A DNA stretch of 64,000 nt from an uncultured Neptuniibacter sp. Lineage in GTDB: Bacteria; Pseudomonadota; Gammaproteobacteria; Pseudomonadales; Balneatricaceae. Numbering within the stretch: the first letter of the stretch is position 1; every line of letters starts with the position of its first letter. Shown here in pieces: positions 1 to 10,098 of this stretch. Both the position numbers and the translations under genes were made by a program. The notes beneath the pieces are model-generated. The model had not been told where the DNA came from and ran no database searches. It worked only from the letters and a program-made list of their open reading frames with translations. Location: positions 310,001 to 374,000 of the forward strand of contig NZ_CANMIR010000001.1 in NCBI RefSeq assembly GCF_947498015.1, given 5' to 3'.

Positions 1-296
1 GACTCAAGCACACTCAACTGCTTAAGCTCTGGACTTTCCACCCCGGTCCGATCAAGTTCAGCCGCCAGAGAGCGATAACCATCCAATGATTCAGTATCAA
101 CCTTATAGAGTTCCGCAACCTCGCGGAGAAAAGCGTCATATGCAGAGTTCAGGTGAAAAAGTACTGACTCATTATAAGATTCAATCAGCGCATGCTTATT
201 CCAACTGGTATCACTCTGCGCCTGTTTCAATTGATCAAGATGTATGCGTGTAAAGCTTAACTTTTGGTTAGTCCGTGCCAAGTAAATGCCGCTCAT
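1..296 (-). CDS. DUF6586 family protein (partial, C-terminus outside window)
   Basis: An open frame runs from an ATG at 296 off the left edge; about 98 residues are visible, beginning MSGIYLARTNQKLSF. A GGGGA ribosome site lies just upstream of the ATG. The composition is soluble and mainly helical, with no signal peptide or membrane segment. It starts 11 bases after the topA stop, so the two are probably co-transcribed. The N-terminus resembles the DUF6586 proteins that accompany topA in pseudomonads and relatives; that assignment is from memory of the family. No biochemical function is known to me. The missing C-terminus prevents a length comparison. Confidence 0.75.
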   Translation of the reverse strand, partial: MSGIYLARTNQKLSFTRIHLDQLKQAQSDTSWNKHALIESYNESVLFHLNSAYDAFLREVAELYKVDTESLDGYRSLAAELDRTGVESPELKQLSVLE

Positions 297-307
297 GCTA
301 TCCCCAA

Positions 308-2944
308 TTATTTCTTAGCTTTCTTACGGGTCTCTTCTTCAACCCACTTCCCATCTCGATAGAATGCACGCCAGCCCGTCGCTTTACCATTGACCTCGGT
401 CATAACGTACTGTTCCTTTGTTTTACGGCTATAGCGAACAACACTCAGATTACCTTCAGAATCCCTGCTGGGCGCACTAAATAGGAACTCATATTTAGGA
501 TCAATTTCAGTCTTATGCGGCAACAATTCCACTATTTTTGGAGCTCGCGTCTCCCTGTTTCTTGGGAACTGACTCGCGGCCAAAAACAGCCCTGAAGCAC
601 CATCTCGAAGAATATAAGTATCCTCCACCTTTTCACACTGCAGCTCAGGCATAGGAACCGGATCCATTTTTGGTGGTGCTGGCTCGCCATTTCTCAAAAG
701 TTTGCGGGTATTCTTACACTCGGTACAACCAAAGTACTTACCAAATCGTCCAGTTTTCAGCTGCATCTCTGCAGAACATTTATCGCATTCCAGCGTTGGA
801 CCATCATATCCTTTGATTCGGTACTCGCCTTTCTCAACTTCAAATCCAGAGCAGTCTGGGTTATTACCACACACATGAAGCTTGCGCTTCTCATCAATAA
901 GGTATGAATCCATAGCGGAGTCACAAATATGACATCGGTGTTTTTTACGTAGAATTCTGGATTCTTCCTCTTCATCACCATCAGCACTAACTACCTCATC
1001 TCCAGAGACAAGATTGATAGTGCATTTGCAACGCTCTTTAGGTGGCAAACTATATCCTGAACACCCTAAGAAAACCCCCGTACTTGCGGTTCGAATCATC
1101 ATCGGGCGACCACAGTCAGGACAGTTGATATCTGTTTCTGTAGGAGAGTTCGGTCGCATTCCGCCCTCCTCTCCCTGAGCCTCTTCGAGCTTGCCTGAAA
1201 AGTCAGAATAGAATTGATCCAGCAACTCCTTCCAATCTGCTGAACCTTGAGCAATATCATCCAGGCTTTCTTCCATCCGAGCTGTAAAGCTGTAGTCCAT
1301 CAGATCGGAGAAACTCTCCGAAAGACGCTCAGTGACAATATCACCCATTTTTTGGGCATAAAATCTACGATTCTGAACCTCAACATAACCCCGATCCTGA
1401 ATGGTTGAGATGATCGCAGCATAAGTTGAAGGCCGACCGATACCTCGTTTTTCCAACTCTTTTACCAAGCTTGCTTCCGTATACCGTGGCGCTGGCTTAG
1501 TGAAGTGCTGCTTCGGAAGAAGTTCAACAAGAGATAACAGCTCACCCGCTTTGACGTCAGGCAGAATAATATCCTCTTCCCCTTTACCTTTAGCCGGCAT
1601 CACACGCGTATAACCATCAAACTTCAGGATTCTGCCCTTAGTAACCAGCTCAAACTCTCCGGCTTTAACTGTGACACGTGTGCTCAAAAATTTTGCAGGG
1701 GTCATCTGACATGCCAGGAATTGACGTCGTATCAATTCGTAGAGTCGCTCAGCATCTCGATCCATTCCCTTCAGTGCAGTTGCTTCCACATTGACATCAG
1801 ATGGGCGAATCGCCTCATGGGCTTCCTGTGCACCATCTTTACTGCTGTATCTATTGGCCGCTTCCGGGAGGTAGTCACTACCAAAGTGATCCCCTATATA
1901 CTCTCGGCAACTCTCTACCGCTTCCGCGCTCAAGTTAGTCGAGTCTGTTCGCATATATGTGATGTAACCCGCTTCGTAGAGTCGCTGAGCCATCATCATA
2001 GTTTTCTTTACACCAAACCCCAGTCGAGTACTGGCAGCCTGCTGTAATGTCGAGGTAATAAATGGGGCGGAAGGCTTACTTGTCGTTGGACGGTCTTTAC
2101 GACTGATAACTTCATAACTCGCCGCTTGAAGTTTTTCCAGGTGTGCACGCGTTTCATTTTCAGAACTTGGTCGGAATGATTCCCCGTTAACGCGGTGCAC
2201 CTGAAGCTTTAATGCTTCTTTCCCAGTGGTCAGTGCATCTGCCTGCACCTCCCAAAACTCTTCAGGTATGAACGCACGGATCTCCTTTTCACGCTCTACT
2301 ACCAATTTCACTGCAACAGATTGTACACGCCCTGCTGAAAGGCCCCTCGCCACCTTCTCCCAAAGAAGAGGAGAGATCATATACCCCACAACTCGGTCTA
2401 AAAACCGGCGTGTCTGCTGGGCATTAACGCGGTCTATATCTAGTGCAGAAGGCTCTTCAAACGCTTCAGAGATCGCTTTTTTAGTAATCTCGTTGAAAAC
2501 AACACGGCGGTATCGCCCCTCATCTCCGCCAATAGCTTCACGCAGATGCCATGCAATCGCCTCTCCCTCTCGGTCCAAATCGGTTGCGAGATAGATTTCA
2601 TCAGCTGACTTTGCTAATCGTTTAAGCTCATCAACAACTTTTTCTTTGCCAGGTAGAATCTCATAGTGAGGATCCCATCCTTTGTCCGGGTCAATGCCCA
2701 TACGTCCAATCAGTTGTTCACGCGCCTTTTTCTTCTTGTGAACAGCTTTTTGCTCAGGAGACATTTTGCGCGTCAATGCAGCCTGCTTTGCACGCTCTTT
2801 AGGATCTGATTTTTTGGTACTACCACTTGTAGGCAGATCCCGAATATGACCAACACTGGACTTAACAACGTATTGATTACCCAAATACTTGTTAATCGTC
2901 TTTGCTTTTGCTGGTGACTCTACTATTACTAAGGATTTTCCCAT
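308..2944 (-). CDS. topA: DNA topoisomerase I (type IA)
   Basis: TopA relaxes negative supercoils through a 5'-phosphotyrosyl intermediate. The start is placed at the ATG giving [17 protein letters not shown], because an AAGGA site precedes it; an ATG five codons upstream (2959) has poorer spacing. The TOPRIM domain is at the N-terminus (ESPAKAK, then [11 protein letters not shown] with its acidic triad). The active-site tyrosine lies in [12 protein letters not shown], around residue 330. The C-terminus carries three four-cysteine zinc ribbons (CPDC..., CHIC..., CDKC...) and a basic KKAKK tail. A lysine-rich insertion at about residues 45-85, between the first TOPRIM strand and the rest, is typical of gammaproteobacterial TopA. 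At 878 residues the length is normal. Identification is secure. Confidence 0.98.
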   Translation of the reverse strand: MGKSLVIVESPAKAKTINKYLGNQYVVKSSVGHIRDLPTSGSTKKSDPKERAKQAALTRKMSPEQKAVHKKKKAREQLIGRMGIDPDKGWDPHYEILPGKEKVVDELKRLAKSADEIYLATDLDREGEAIAWHLREAIGGDEGRYRRVVFNEITKKAISEAFEEPSALDIDRVNAQQTRRFLDRVVGYMISPLLWEKVARGLSAGRVQSVAVKLVVEREKEIRAFIPEEFWEVQADALTTGKEALKLQVHRVNGESFRPSSENETRAHLEKLQAASYEVISRKDRPTTSKPSAPFITSTLQQAASTRLGFGVKKTMMMAQRLYEAGYITYMRTDSTNLSAEAVESCREYIGDHFGSDYLPEAANRYSSKDGAQEAHEAIRPSDVNVEATALKGMDRDAERLYELIRRQFLACQMTPAKFLSTRVTVKAGEFELVTKGRILKFDGYTRVMPAKGKGEEDIILPDVKAGELLSLVELLPKQHFTKPAPRYTEASLVKELEKRGIGRPSTYAAIISTIQDRGYVEVQNRRFYAQKMGDIVTERLSESFSDLMDYSFTARMEESLDDIAQGSADWKELLDQFYSDFSGKLEEAQGEEGGMRPNSPTETDINCPDCGRPMMIRTASTGVFLGCSGYSLPPKERCKCTINLVSGDEVVSADGDEEEESRILRKKHRCHICDSAMDSYLIDEKRKLHVCGNNPDCSGFEVEKGEYRIKGYDGPTLECDKCSAEMQLKTGRFGKYFGCTECKNTRKLLRNGEPAPPKMDPVPMPELQCEKVEDTYILRDGASGLFLAASQFPRNRETRAPKIVELLPHKTEIDPKYEFLFSAPSRDSEGNLSVVRYSRKTKEQYVMTEVNGKATGWRAFYRDGKWVEEETRKKAKK

Positions 2945-3081
2945 TGGGTCCTTCTTCATCTCCGGCCATACATCTGCTGTAGGGCTATGCCTTCTGTGGT
3001 CATCACGGCGAACCTTATTAAAGGTAGAAGTTCCACCGCTGCTTACTCAGCATTCTGTTAAGATTTGATAATTTGGGTGCA

Positions 3082-3110
3082 TATATAAGTGTTGACGTTG
3101 CTATGGTCAA
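3082..3110 (-). promoter_or_regulatory. Probable sigma70 promoter for topA
   Basis: Read on the minus strand, TTGACC (3105-3110) is followed after exactly 17 bases by TATATA (3082-3087). This would start transcription near 3075, about 130 bases before the topA start codon. The -35 matches 5 of 6 consensus bases and the -10 matches 4 of 6. The promoter is inferred from sequence only. Confidence 0.45.
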
Positions 3111-3224
3111 GCAGCAATTCAGATTAAAGTAGACCAATGGATCAACTATGTCTTTACCAAACTGATCTTACGGGCCACAATATTCACCATATTTAACAAC
3201 CAGTTAATTGCCAAGTTTTTTCTG

Positions 3225-3929
3225 ATGCTCAACGATAATCTTATTTACATAATATTGATCGCAGTGGTGGCCCTTGTTGCATTAACGGTCAATTACGTTA
3301 TCACGACTCGTGAGCAACAAGAAGACGCCAAAGATAAACGTCTCACTTGGCTAAAAGGCCAAGCCGAACATATTCTGCACGCTATTGCTGTGTTGCGTGA
3401 AGCCAATTGCAAACCGGAAATAGTCCAGAAAATTAATGAGCATGCGACCTCCCTGCTTGAAGAAGTCTCCATGCTTGCTCCAGATTCCGAACTGTTCAAT
3501 TCCCTGTCACAGCAAAAAGATGCTTCTGATAAAGCGTATGCATCCCCGGAAGCGTTTGCCAGTGACAAATCATTAAAGCGTGCCCAGATCTATATTAATT
3601 TCGCTGAAAAGCTGGTTATACAGCTGGCCAAAGGGGGGAAAATAACCCTGACTCTCGCACGCAGCTACCAACAAGAGCTGTATTGGCTAAGAATTACAGT
3701 GGTAGTAGATGCCCACATCAGCCAAGGGGATAAATTCAAAAGTACTGAAGATATGATGACCGCGCTCTCTCACTACCGGCATGCTAAAGCGCTGCTCGTA
3801 CGTGCAAACATCCCGCATAATATTAAGCGCCCCAGATTAGACAGCGTTGACGAGATGATTAATCAGATACAGCCGAAACGTACGCGTTCAACGGGTACGC
3901 TATCCGACTCAATGGACCGTTTCTTATAA
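3225..3929 (+). CDS. Hypothetical single-TM membrane-anchored protein
   Basis: This 234-residue protein begins with a short lumenal/periplasmic tip (MLNDN) and one hydrophobic helix at about residues 6-24. A charged, mostly helical cytoplasmic body follows (TTREQQEDAKDKRLTWLKGQ...) and ends in a basic region (QPKRTRSTG). The pattern is a type I or N-terminally anchored protein facing the cytoplasm. I do not recognise a named domain. It is divergent from topA, with a 280-base gap containing the topA promoter, and convergent with the DUF1653 gene, which begins one base after its stop. The ribosome site before the ATG is weak. Real coding is supported by the long frame and by proteobacterial-looking sequence throughout. 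Confidence 0.75.
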   Translation: MLNDNLIYIILIAVVALVALTVNYVITTREQQEDAKDKRLTWLKGQAEHILHAIAVLREANCKPEIVQKINEHATSLLEEVSMLAPDSELFNSLSQQKDASDKAYASPEAFASDKSLKRAQIYINFAEKLVIQLAKGGKITLTLARSYQQELYWLRITVVVDAHISQGDKFKSTEDMMTALSHYRHAKALLVRANIPHNIKRPRLDSVDEMINQIQPKRTRSTGTLSDSMDRFL

Positions 3930-4154
3930 CTAGCCGACAAATGCGAAACGTTTGACTAAGGAGCCATCCTGCGTTTCAACAGATTCCGTAAACATATCCA
4001 ACGGTCTGACCCACATACTTTCATCGCCATAACACTGTTTGTAGACCACCAGCCACTCCTCTGTTTCAGAGTGTCGCGCCACATAGAGCACTTCATATTC
4101 AGCCCCCTTGTAATGACGGTATAGCCCTGGACGTACTTCATCAGTAGGTGTCAT
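3930..4154 (-). CDS. DUF1653 domain-containing small protein
   Basis: This small soluble protein of about 74 residues begins MTPTDEVRPGLYRHYKG. The pattern [G-x-Y-x-H-Y-K-G-x-x-Y-E-V] followed by ARHSETEE, VVYK and WVRPLDMF is the DUF1653 family signature, an SH3-like fold of unknown function. The start at 4154 has a GAGGGG ribosome site seven bases upstream; earlier in-frame starts would extend into the neighbouring gene. The upstream gene's TAG ends one base before this ATG, so the two are almost certainly translationally coupled. The family's role is unknown and I do not propose one. Confidence 0.85.
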   Translation of the reverse strand: MTPTDEVRPGLYRHYKGAEYEVLYVARHSETEEWLVVYKQCYGDESMWVRPLDMFTESVETQDGSLVKRFAFVG

Positions 4155-4155
4155 T

Positions 4156-4662
4156 CTAGAACCCCTCTTTGCTAAACGCGTCCAGCAAACCATACAGCTG
4201 TTCCATCACGGCATCCCCGCCCTCTTCATCCCAATGAACTCCAACCAACACAGGACTCGATTCCAATGAAAACACACCGGAAGGTAACGCCAAAATCAAA
4301 TCGGAAAGTTTCTGTAGTTGAGTATCCGAAAGTGTTCGTTCGCCGTGCGCCCAGCTCCATCCATCAGGAAGACCAATATTTGCAACTGACTCAACACGAT
4401 ATATCTGCCATGCGTTAAAATTATTCTTTTCTTCACGGCTAAGGTCATGACGTAACACGCGATAGGCCGTCATATCCCTTGAATCCGGTTCCATCTCTCC
4501 TTTAGCTCTGGGGGGGATCACCTTCTCAAGCTGGATCTGAAACCCAATAGATTTGGCTTTCATTCGCAAAGCGGCCTGATACTTCTGACGCTGCGTTGGC
4601 ATCACCCACATCATTGATCCAATCAATGACATCATTATCAGGATGATAATCATCCATTTCAT
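4156..4662 (-). CDS. Hypothetical membrane-anchored protein coupled to DUF1653
   Basis: This 168-residue protein has one strong N-terminal hydrophobic segment (residues 3-20, rich in I/M/L) and a polar domain after MPTQRQKYQ. The body contains alternating predicted strands and helices (LPDGWSWAHGER, SGVFSLESSPVLVGVHWDEEGGD). I do not recognise the family. The helix could be an uncleaved signal anchor, placing the domain outside the cytoplasm. A GGAGAG ribosome site sits six bases before the ATG. It is the first gene of a two-gene unit with the DUF1653 protein and diverges from the UspA gene across about 120 bases. Confidence 0.75.
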   Translation of the reverse strand: MKWMIIILIMMSLIGSMMWVMPTQRQKYQAALRMKAKSIGFQIQLEKVIPPRAKGEMEPDSRDMTAYRVLRHDLSREEKNNFNAWQIYRVESVANIGLPDGWSWAHGERTLSDTQLQKLSDLILALPSGVFSLESSPVLVGVHWDEEGGDAVMEQLYGLLDAFSKEGF

Positions 4663-4786
4663 AAGTGCTCTCCGAGCTAATATATTGATAAAAATCAGTT
4701 TTATAAATTTTAACAGAGTACTCTAAAGCACGCTCTATGCTAATCTCATAACAGAGTTGAGAATAACCGATATCGAGGGTGTATCT

Positions 4787-5227
4787 ATGAGCACTTACAA
4801 AAAGATTCTTCTTGCACTGGATCTCTCAGAGGAGTCAGACCAACTCAAAGCAAAAGCATACCAGGTAGCCAAGAGTAGCGGCGCTTCTCTAAGCGTCATG
4901 CATGTAATTGAGCCATTAAGCTTTGCCTACGGTGGTGACGTTCCGATGGACCTGACCTCTATTCAGGAACAGCTGGATCAGCATGCAAAACAACGTCTCA
5001 AAGCGTACTGTGATTCGGTTGATTACCCTATAGAATCACAGCTAGTCGTTACCGGGCATACCGAGACCGAGATCCATCGGGTAGCTGATGAGATAGAAGC
5101 AGACCTGATTATTGTCGGCAGCCACGGTCGTCACGGACTTGCCCTCTTACTCGGCTCAACCGCTAACGGCGTTCTTCACGGTGCGAACTGTGATGTATTA
5201 GCGGTTCGCGTTCACACCGAAGAGTGA
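4787..5227 (+). CDS. Universal stress protein, UspA family
   Basis: This is a cytoplasmic single-domain Usp of about 146 residues. The start is MSTYKKILLALDLSEESDQL at 4787; the ten residues encoded upstream do not resemble any Usp. The ATP-binding signature G-2x-G-9x-G-[ST] appears near the C-terminus as GSHGRHG followed by LLLGSTANG, suggesting the ATP-binding UspFG/MJ0577 type rather than strict UspA, which lacks it. Usp proteins accumulate in starvation and oxidative stress and bind nucleotides; which stress applies here cannot be read from sequence. It stands alone, diverging from the gene at 4156 and convergent with uup. Confidence 0.93.
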   Translation: MSTYKKILLALDLSEESDQLKAKAYQVAKSSGASLSVMHVIEPLSFAYGGDVPMDLTSIQEQLDQHAKQRLKAYCDSVDYPIESQLVVTGHTETEIHRVADEIEADLIIVGSHGRHGLALLLGSTANGVLHGANCDVLAVRVHTEE

Positions 5228-5244
5228 CAACCAATAGGGAGGGG

Positions 5245-7146
5245 TTATCCCCCTTCCTGCATACTTTCTAATTCAACCCATCGCTCCATCAACACTTCAA
5301 CCTCACTCTCCTGTTCATGCAATTCAGCCAATTTTGCATTCACAACATCATGCGCCTGCTGATAGAAATCTGGGGCACCTGTCTCTTCCTGCAATTTTTC
5401 CAAACAGGCTTCAGCCGCTTCTAACTGGGCAGGTAGTTCATCAAGCTCTCGCTGAAGCTTATAGCTCAACTTTTTCTTTTTACCCGGATTCGAAGGCGCA
5501 CTATTCGCTTTTGACTCGACCTTAGCCGCACCCTGATTTTCGGCTTTAGGTGATGGTTTTATCACTCCAGGCCTCTGACGCAGCCAGTCCTGATAGCCAC
5601 CAACATACTCATTCAGTTGACCATCACCTTCAAAGACCAATGTACTTGTTACCACGTTATCAAGGAATGACCGATCATGGCTGACAAGCAGAATCGTACC
5701 CTCAAAATCGAGGATGATCTCTTCTAATAACTCCAGAGTTTCGATATCGAGATCATTGGTGGGCTCATCCAATACCAACAGATTGGCTGGCTGGCTAAAT
5801 AACTTGGCCAAAAGTACTCGGTTTGTCTCTCCACCTGAAAGCGCTTTAACAGGAGTTCTTGCCCTTTCAGGCGCAAACATAAAGTCATTCAGGTAACTGA
5901 TAAGGTGGCGCTGTCGCCCATTAATCGTAATGCTCTCACGCCCCTCAGCAATGTTATCCATCACTGATTTTTCAGGGTCAACCTGAGCACGTAGTTGATC
6001 GAAATAGGCTATTTGTAAATTGGTTCCCAGCTTAACCTTTCCGCTATCCGGCTCTGATCTGCCTAACAGCACGCTTAAAAGGCTACTTTTACCAACACCG
6101 TTTGGCCCGATTAAGCCGATACGATCGCCACGCTGCAGGGTAAAATCAAAATGTTCAAATAGGTTATCCCCACCATATCCCAACGACACATCGATTAACT
6201 CAGCGACAACCTTACCGCTGCGTGCACCTGACTCCAGTGCGAAATTTGCCTTTCCTGAGCGTTCCCGGCGGTCGGAGCGCTCCATCCGCATCTTCTTCAA
6301 TGCTCTCACGCGTCCCTCATTACGGGTACGACGAGCTTTGATTCCCTGACGAATCCAGCGCTCTTCCTGTGCTAGCTTTTTATCAAATTCCGAATTGTGC
6401 TTCTCCTCCTCCTCAAGAAGTTTCTGCTTTAATTCAACATACGCAGAATAACTACCTGGGAATGAGGTCAAAACACCTCTATCCAACTCAATAATCCGGG
6501 TTGACAGACGATCAACCAATGCCCGGTCATGGGAGATGATTAACAAACCACCTTTGAACTCAAGTAACTGCTGTTCTAGCCACTCAATGGTTTCAATATC
6601 CAGGTGGTTGGTTGGCTCATCCAGCAATAACAGATCAGGATTTTGGACCAATGCAGCCCCGAGCGCTGCACGTCTCCGCCAACCACCCGACAATTCAGAC
6701 ATCAACTTATCTGCTGGAAGTTCCAGCTGCTCAATGACACGCTGAACACGCTGCTCAAGATGCCAGCCATCAACAGCCTCTATTTTATGCTGGAGGTTAT
6801 CGAGTGCCTTCATATCCGTTTTATCAGATGAAGCTAATTCATCATACGCTTGCCTCAGTGAGAGGATATCTTTTAGTCCCTCAGTGACGACATCACGGAC
6901 TTTACGCTCATCTGCAGCAGGCATTGCCTGTGGCAACTCAGCAATCCTACAGGTGGGGGACACCCAAAATTCACCACCGTCAGCTTTATGATGCCCAGCT
7001 ACCAACTTCAGCAGTGTAGATTTACCCGCGCCGTTGAGACCGACCAGTGCGACACGCTCACCCGGCTCGATCTGAAAATCTACATTATCAAGGAGAGGCT
7101 TAGCGCCAAAGGAGATTGAAATTTTATCAAGTCTAATCAGGGGCAT
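5245..7146 (-). CDS. uup: ABC-F family ATPase, Uup type
   Basis: Two ABC ATPase domains lie on one chain with no membrane segment, the ABC-F pattern. Walker A motifs are GLNGAGKSTLLKL (around residue 40) and GPNGVGKSSLLSV (around 345). Signatures are LSGGWRRRAALG and LSGGETNRVLLA, each followed by LLLDEPTNHLD or LVLDEPTNDLD. An arginine-rich linker (ARRTRNEGRVRALKKMR) joins them. The C-terminal coiled-coil (about 550-633), after a poly-lysine hinge, is characteristic of Uup, a ribosome- and DNA-associated ABC-F protein linked to precise excision of transposons. At 633 residues it matches Uup length. YheS is the main alternative, but the MPLIRLDKISISFG N-terminus favours Uup. Confidence 0.9.
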   Translation of the reverse strand: MPLIRLDKISISFGAKPLLDNVDFQIEPGERVALVGLNGAGKSTLLKLVAGHHKADGGEFWVSPTCRIAELPQAMPAADERKVRDVVTEGLKDILSLRQAYDELASSDKTDMKALDNLQHKIEAVDGWHLEQRVQRVIEQLELPADKLMSELSGGWRRRAALGAALVQNPDLLLLDEPTNHLDIETIEWLEQQLLEFKGGLLIISHDRALVDRLSTRIIELDRGVLTSFPGSYSAYVELKQKLLEEEEKHNSEFDKKLAQEERWIRQGIKARRTRNEGRVRALKKMRMERSDRRERSGKANFALESGARSGKVVAELIDVSLGYGGDNLFEHFDFTLQRGDRIGLIGPNGVGKSSLLSVLLGRSEPDSGKVKLGTNLQIAYFDQLRAQVDPEKSVMDNIAEGRESITINGRQRHLISYLNDFMFAPERARTPVKALSGGETNRVLLAKLFSQPANLLVLDEPTNDLDIETLELLEEIILDFEGTILLVSHDRSFLDNVVTSTLVFEGDGQLNEYVGGYQDWLRQRPGVIKPSPKAENQGAAKVESKANSAPSNPGKKKKLSYKLQRELDELPAQLEAAEACLEKLQEETGAPDFYQQAHDVVNAKLAELHEQESEVEVLMERWVELESMQEGG

Positions 7147-7295
7147 GGTTGTTCAGCTTTGTATTCTTAGAAGGTCGCTATTCTACTGTTTTTTTATAGA
7201 TATGCATGAAAATGCTGCATTCAGCAAAATTAATGTTTAATTATCTGCTCAAACTGCCGTATAAACCTGTATAAGAATAATTAAGGGACCTGGTG

Positions 7296-9260
7296 ATGCA
7301 ACGTTCAGTGCGCACTCTAATATGTATTTTTTTCCTGCTCGCAAACGGATATAGCAACGCTTCTACATCCGATGACTATCACGATTCCCGCACACAGTTT
7401 CTAAAAGCGGAAGAGCTTCTTAAGCAAGGGAAAAGCACGGCTTATAATAAGCTACGTGCTCAACTGAAAGACTACCCTTTAGCACCCTACCTCGATCACG
7501 AACAACTAAGCCAAGAGTTCAGTCAAATTGACTCCTCCGCCATCTCTGGCTTTATTTCTCAGTATCCAGATCTCCCAATTGCCAATCGACTTAATCGTAG
7601 CTGGCTGAACTACCTGGCAAAGAAAAAGCGCTGGCAAGAGTACCGTGAACATTTTGATCTGCATCCTGTCCATCATGTCCACTATGAGTGTCAGCAACAA
7701 AGTGCCCTTCTAAAAGGAACACCTAAGCAGAAAAAGGCCGCTCTTTATCATGCCAAAACGCTGTGGCTCGTCCCCCATTCTCAACCAAAAGTTTGCGACC
7801 CACTCTTTAAAGCCTGGATGGATACCGGACGCCCAACTTCGGGGGAAGCTTATAGCCGATTCTGGCTCAGCCTGGGTGAAGGCAATATCAAACTTGCCCG
7901 TTATCTAACCAAAAAGCTTCAATCGACAAAGCACAAACAGGACGCAGAAATATTCTGGAAGATATACAACGCCCCCAAATTAGTAGTCACGAACTCTTTG
8001 CAGCTACTCCCTAAAAAGCATCAAGTCATTACAGCTAAAATCGCTTTTAAGCGCTGGTTCCGTCAACACCCGATAACCGCAACCAACGCCTGGATTAAGC
8101 ATAGAAAGCGAGTGATGCCTGAAATACCCAGAGATGATGTCACTCAATATATAGGCGTTCGCCTCAATGGCAGTTACCACACAGATGCGATCAGTCTCAG
8201 TCATAAATTAGATCCTGATTTTAAATTGACTGAATTAACAGAGGTCAGAGTTCGAAATGCACTGGCACAACAAAATTGGAGCGCAGTGAAGCTAGGAATT
8301 CAACATCTGCCGGAACCTAAGCAGAGTGAGGATAAATGGATATACTGGTCCATCATTGCTGACCGCCACCTTACCCCGAAAATTGACCAGGAAGAGCGCC
8401 TCAACCGTTTAGCTCAGGATAGAAGTTATTATGGATTTCTTGCTGCTGAACTCAATTCAACCCCATTCAAACTCAACGCTGTGAGTGGTGATCACCACCA
8501 GAGCCAGATCGCTAAGCTTTCTAAACGCCCCGCGGTCGCTCGCGCAGGAGAACTGTTTCGGCTAGGCAGACTGATCGAAGCAAACAGAGAGTGGAACCTT
8601 GCACTCTCAACAATGGATGACCAAGAGAAACGAGTGGCAGGGTATGTCGCCAAAAGCTGGGGCTGGCACCTCCAAGCTATCATTAACGCAGCTAAAACTG
8701 AACGTTGGGATCACGTTGATCTTCGCTTCCCTCACCCTCACGCAAACCTATTTAAGAAACAGGCCATTCATCATGGCCTGGATCTGAGTTTCCCCGTAGC
8801 GATTGCACGGCAAGAGAGCGCATTCCTCTTCAATGCTCAGTCTCGTGTAGGGGCACGTGGACTGATGCAATTAATGCCTAAAACCGCCAAGCAAACCGCA
8901 CGGAAACATAAGATTCCATATACACGTACCGCTCAGCTTTTCAATCCTGGCACTAACATCAAACTTGGGTCTGCATACATCGCTGATATGCTGAAAAAGT
9001 TTGATAACAATCCCGCCTACGCAGCAGCAGCCTACAACGCGGGACCTCACAGAGTGTCAAAATGGCTAAAACAGCGGGGTGAATTGCCTCTAGACATCTG
9101 GATTGAAACAATTCCATTCAAAGAAACACGTAGGTATGTCCAGAATGTTCTGGCTTTTCGTGTCATCTACGATCGTTTAGAGGGGAGGCAAGCAAGCCTC
9201 CTCACGGAAAAACAGGTACAATTACTGGCCTTAAACCAGAGTAGCAAAACTGCACTTTAA
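7296..9260 (+). CDS. slt: Soluble lytic murein transglycosylase, Slt70 type
   Basis: This periplasmic enzyme cleaves the MurNAc-GlcNAc bond of peptidoglycan, forming 1,6-anhydromuropeptides. The start is the ATG at 7296, with AAGGG eight bases upstream; a GTG immediately before it is less likely. A signal peptide occupies about residues 1-23, ending near SNAST. The long superhelical U/L domain (about 30-450) is followed by the C-terminal SLT domain: the catalytic glutamate is in ARQESAF, followed by SRVGARGLMQLMP, AAYNAGP and FKETRRYVQNV. At 654 residues it matches E. coli Slt70. tatD follows after 28 bases. Confidence 0.95.
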   Translation: MQRSVRTLICIFFLLANGYSNASTSDDYHDSRTQFLKAEELLKQGKSTAYNKLRAQLKDYPLAPYLDHEQLSQEFSQIDSSAISGFISQYPDLPIANRLNRSWLNYLAKKKRWQEYREHFDLHPVHHVHYECQQQSALLKGTPKQKKAALYHAKTLWLVPHSQPKVCDPLFKAWMDTGRPTSGEAYSRFWLSLGEGNIKLARYLTKKLQSTKHKQDAEIFWKIYNAPKLVVTNSLQLLPKKHQVITAKIAFKRWFRQHPITATNAWIKHRKRVMPEIPRDDVTQYIGVRLNGSYHTDAISLSHKLDPDFKLTELTEVRVRNALAQQNWSAVKLGIQHLPEPKQSEDKWIYWSIIADRHLTPKIDQEERLNRLAQDRSYYGFLAAELNSTPFKLNAVSGDHHQSQIAKLSKRPAVARAGELFRLGRLIEANREWNLALSTMDDQEKRVAGYVAKSWGWHLQAIINAAKTERWDHVDLRFPHPHANLFKKQAIHHGLDLSFPVAIARQESAFLFNAQSRVGARGLMQLMPKTAKQTARKHKIPYTRTAQLFNPGTNIKLGSAYIADMLKKFDNNPAYAAAAYNAGPHRVSKWLKQRGELPLDIWIETIPFKETRRYVQNVLAFRVIYDRLEGRQASLLTEKQVQLLALNQSSKTAL

Positions 9261-9288
9261 CTAACCGAGTTGAGAGATAAAAGTCAGC

Positions 9289-10098
9289 ATGTCAGATAGT
9301 CACTGGATAGATATTGGTGTTAACTTAACTGACAGCAGCTTTGATAAAGATCGGGATGAAGTTTTCAGAAACGCCCTTGAAGCAGATGTACAGCAGTTGA
9401 TCGTTACCGGTACATCCCTTGAAGAGAGTCTTCTGGCTGTAGAACTCTGTCAGCACAACCCGGCTAATCTATATTGTACCGTGGGGGTCCATCCTCACTA
9501 CGCAAAAGACCACTCTACAGATCAACTTTCAGAGCTTAAAGCGCTGAGTAATGAACCCTGTGTGGTCGCAATTGGCGAAACAGGATTAGATTTTAATCGA
9601 AACTTTTCTACGCCTGAAAAACAGTTGCAAGCATTTGAATATCAACTTGAACTCGCCACAGAAACTTCACTCCCCCTCTTCCTTCACGAACGGGAGGCTC
9701 ATAAGCGACAGCTGGAACTATTATCTTACTACCGCGATGACTTTCCCAATGCTGTAGCACATTGCTTCACCGGGAGCAGAGAGGAGCTTTTTAATTATCT
9801 TGATCTGGATCTCTACATTGGAGTGACTGGCTGGATCTGTGATGAACGCCGTGGAGAAGAGCTCCAAAAACTAGTCAAAGAGATACCTTCTGACCGTCTG
9901 CTTCTTGAAACGGATGCCCCTTACCTGATCCCCAGAGACATGCGCCCAAAGCCCAAAAGCCGACGCAACTTGCCTATCTATCTGCCCCATATTGCCCACA
10001 GAGTCGCCCAACTCTGTCAGATAGATATAGAAGTATTAAAGAATCAAACAACTCTCAATGCTCAAACTCTGTTTAAACTTCCGCCACTAATGAGCTAA
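9289..10098 (+). CDS. tatD: TatD family metal-dependent DNase
   Basis: TatD is a TIM-barrel metallohydrolase with 3'-5' exonuclease activity on DNA and RNA. Metal-site residues are in DIGVNL near the N-terminus, VHPHYAKDH, GETGLDFNRNFS, FLHEREAH, HCFTGSREE and LETDAPYLIP, all in the family order. The DIGVNLTD opening, in place of the usual DTHCHLD, is the specific mark of E. coli TatD against YcfH and YjjV. At 269 residues the length is typical. It overlaps the convergent glutaredoxin-like gene by 26 bases at the 3' ends. It is probably co-transcribed with slt. Confidence 0.93.
   Translation: MSDSHWIDIGVNLTDSSFDKDRDEVFRNALEADVQQLIVTGTSLEESLLAVELCQHNPANLYCTVGVHPHYAKDHSTDQLSELKALSNEPCVVAIGETGLDFNRNFSTPEKQLQAFEYQLELATETSLPLFLHEREAHKRQLELLSYYRDDFPNAVAHCFTGSREELFNYLDLDLYIGVTGWICDERRGEELQKLVKEIPSDRLLLETDAPYLIPRDMRPKPKSRRNLPIYLPHIAHRVAQLCQIDIEVLKNQTTLNAQTLFKLPPLMS

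Noticed and set aside
2226-2594. 122-codon plus-strand frame
   Set aside because: It is a Ser/Arg-rich antisense shadow of topA.
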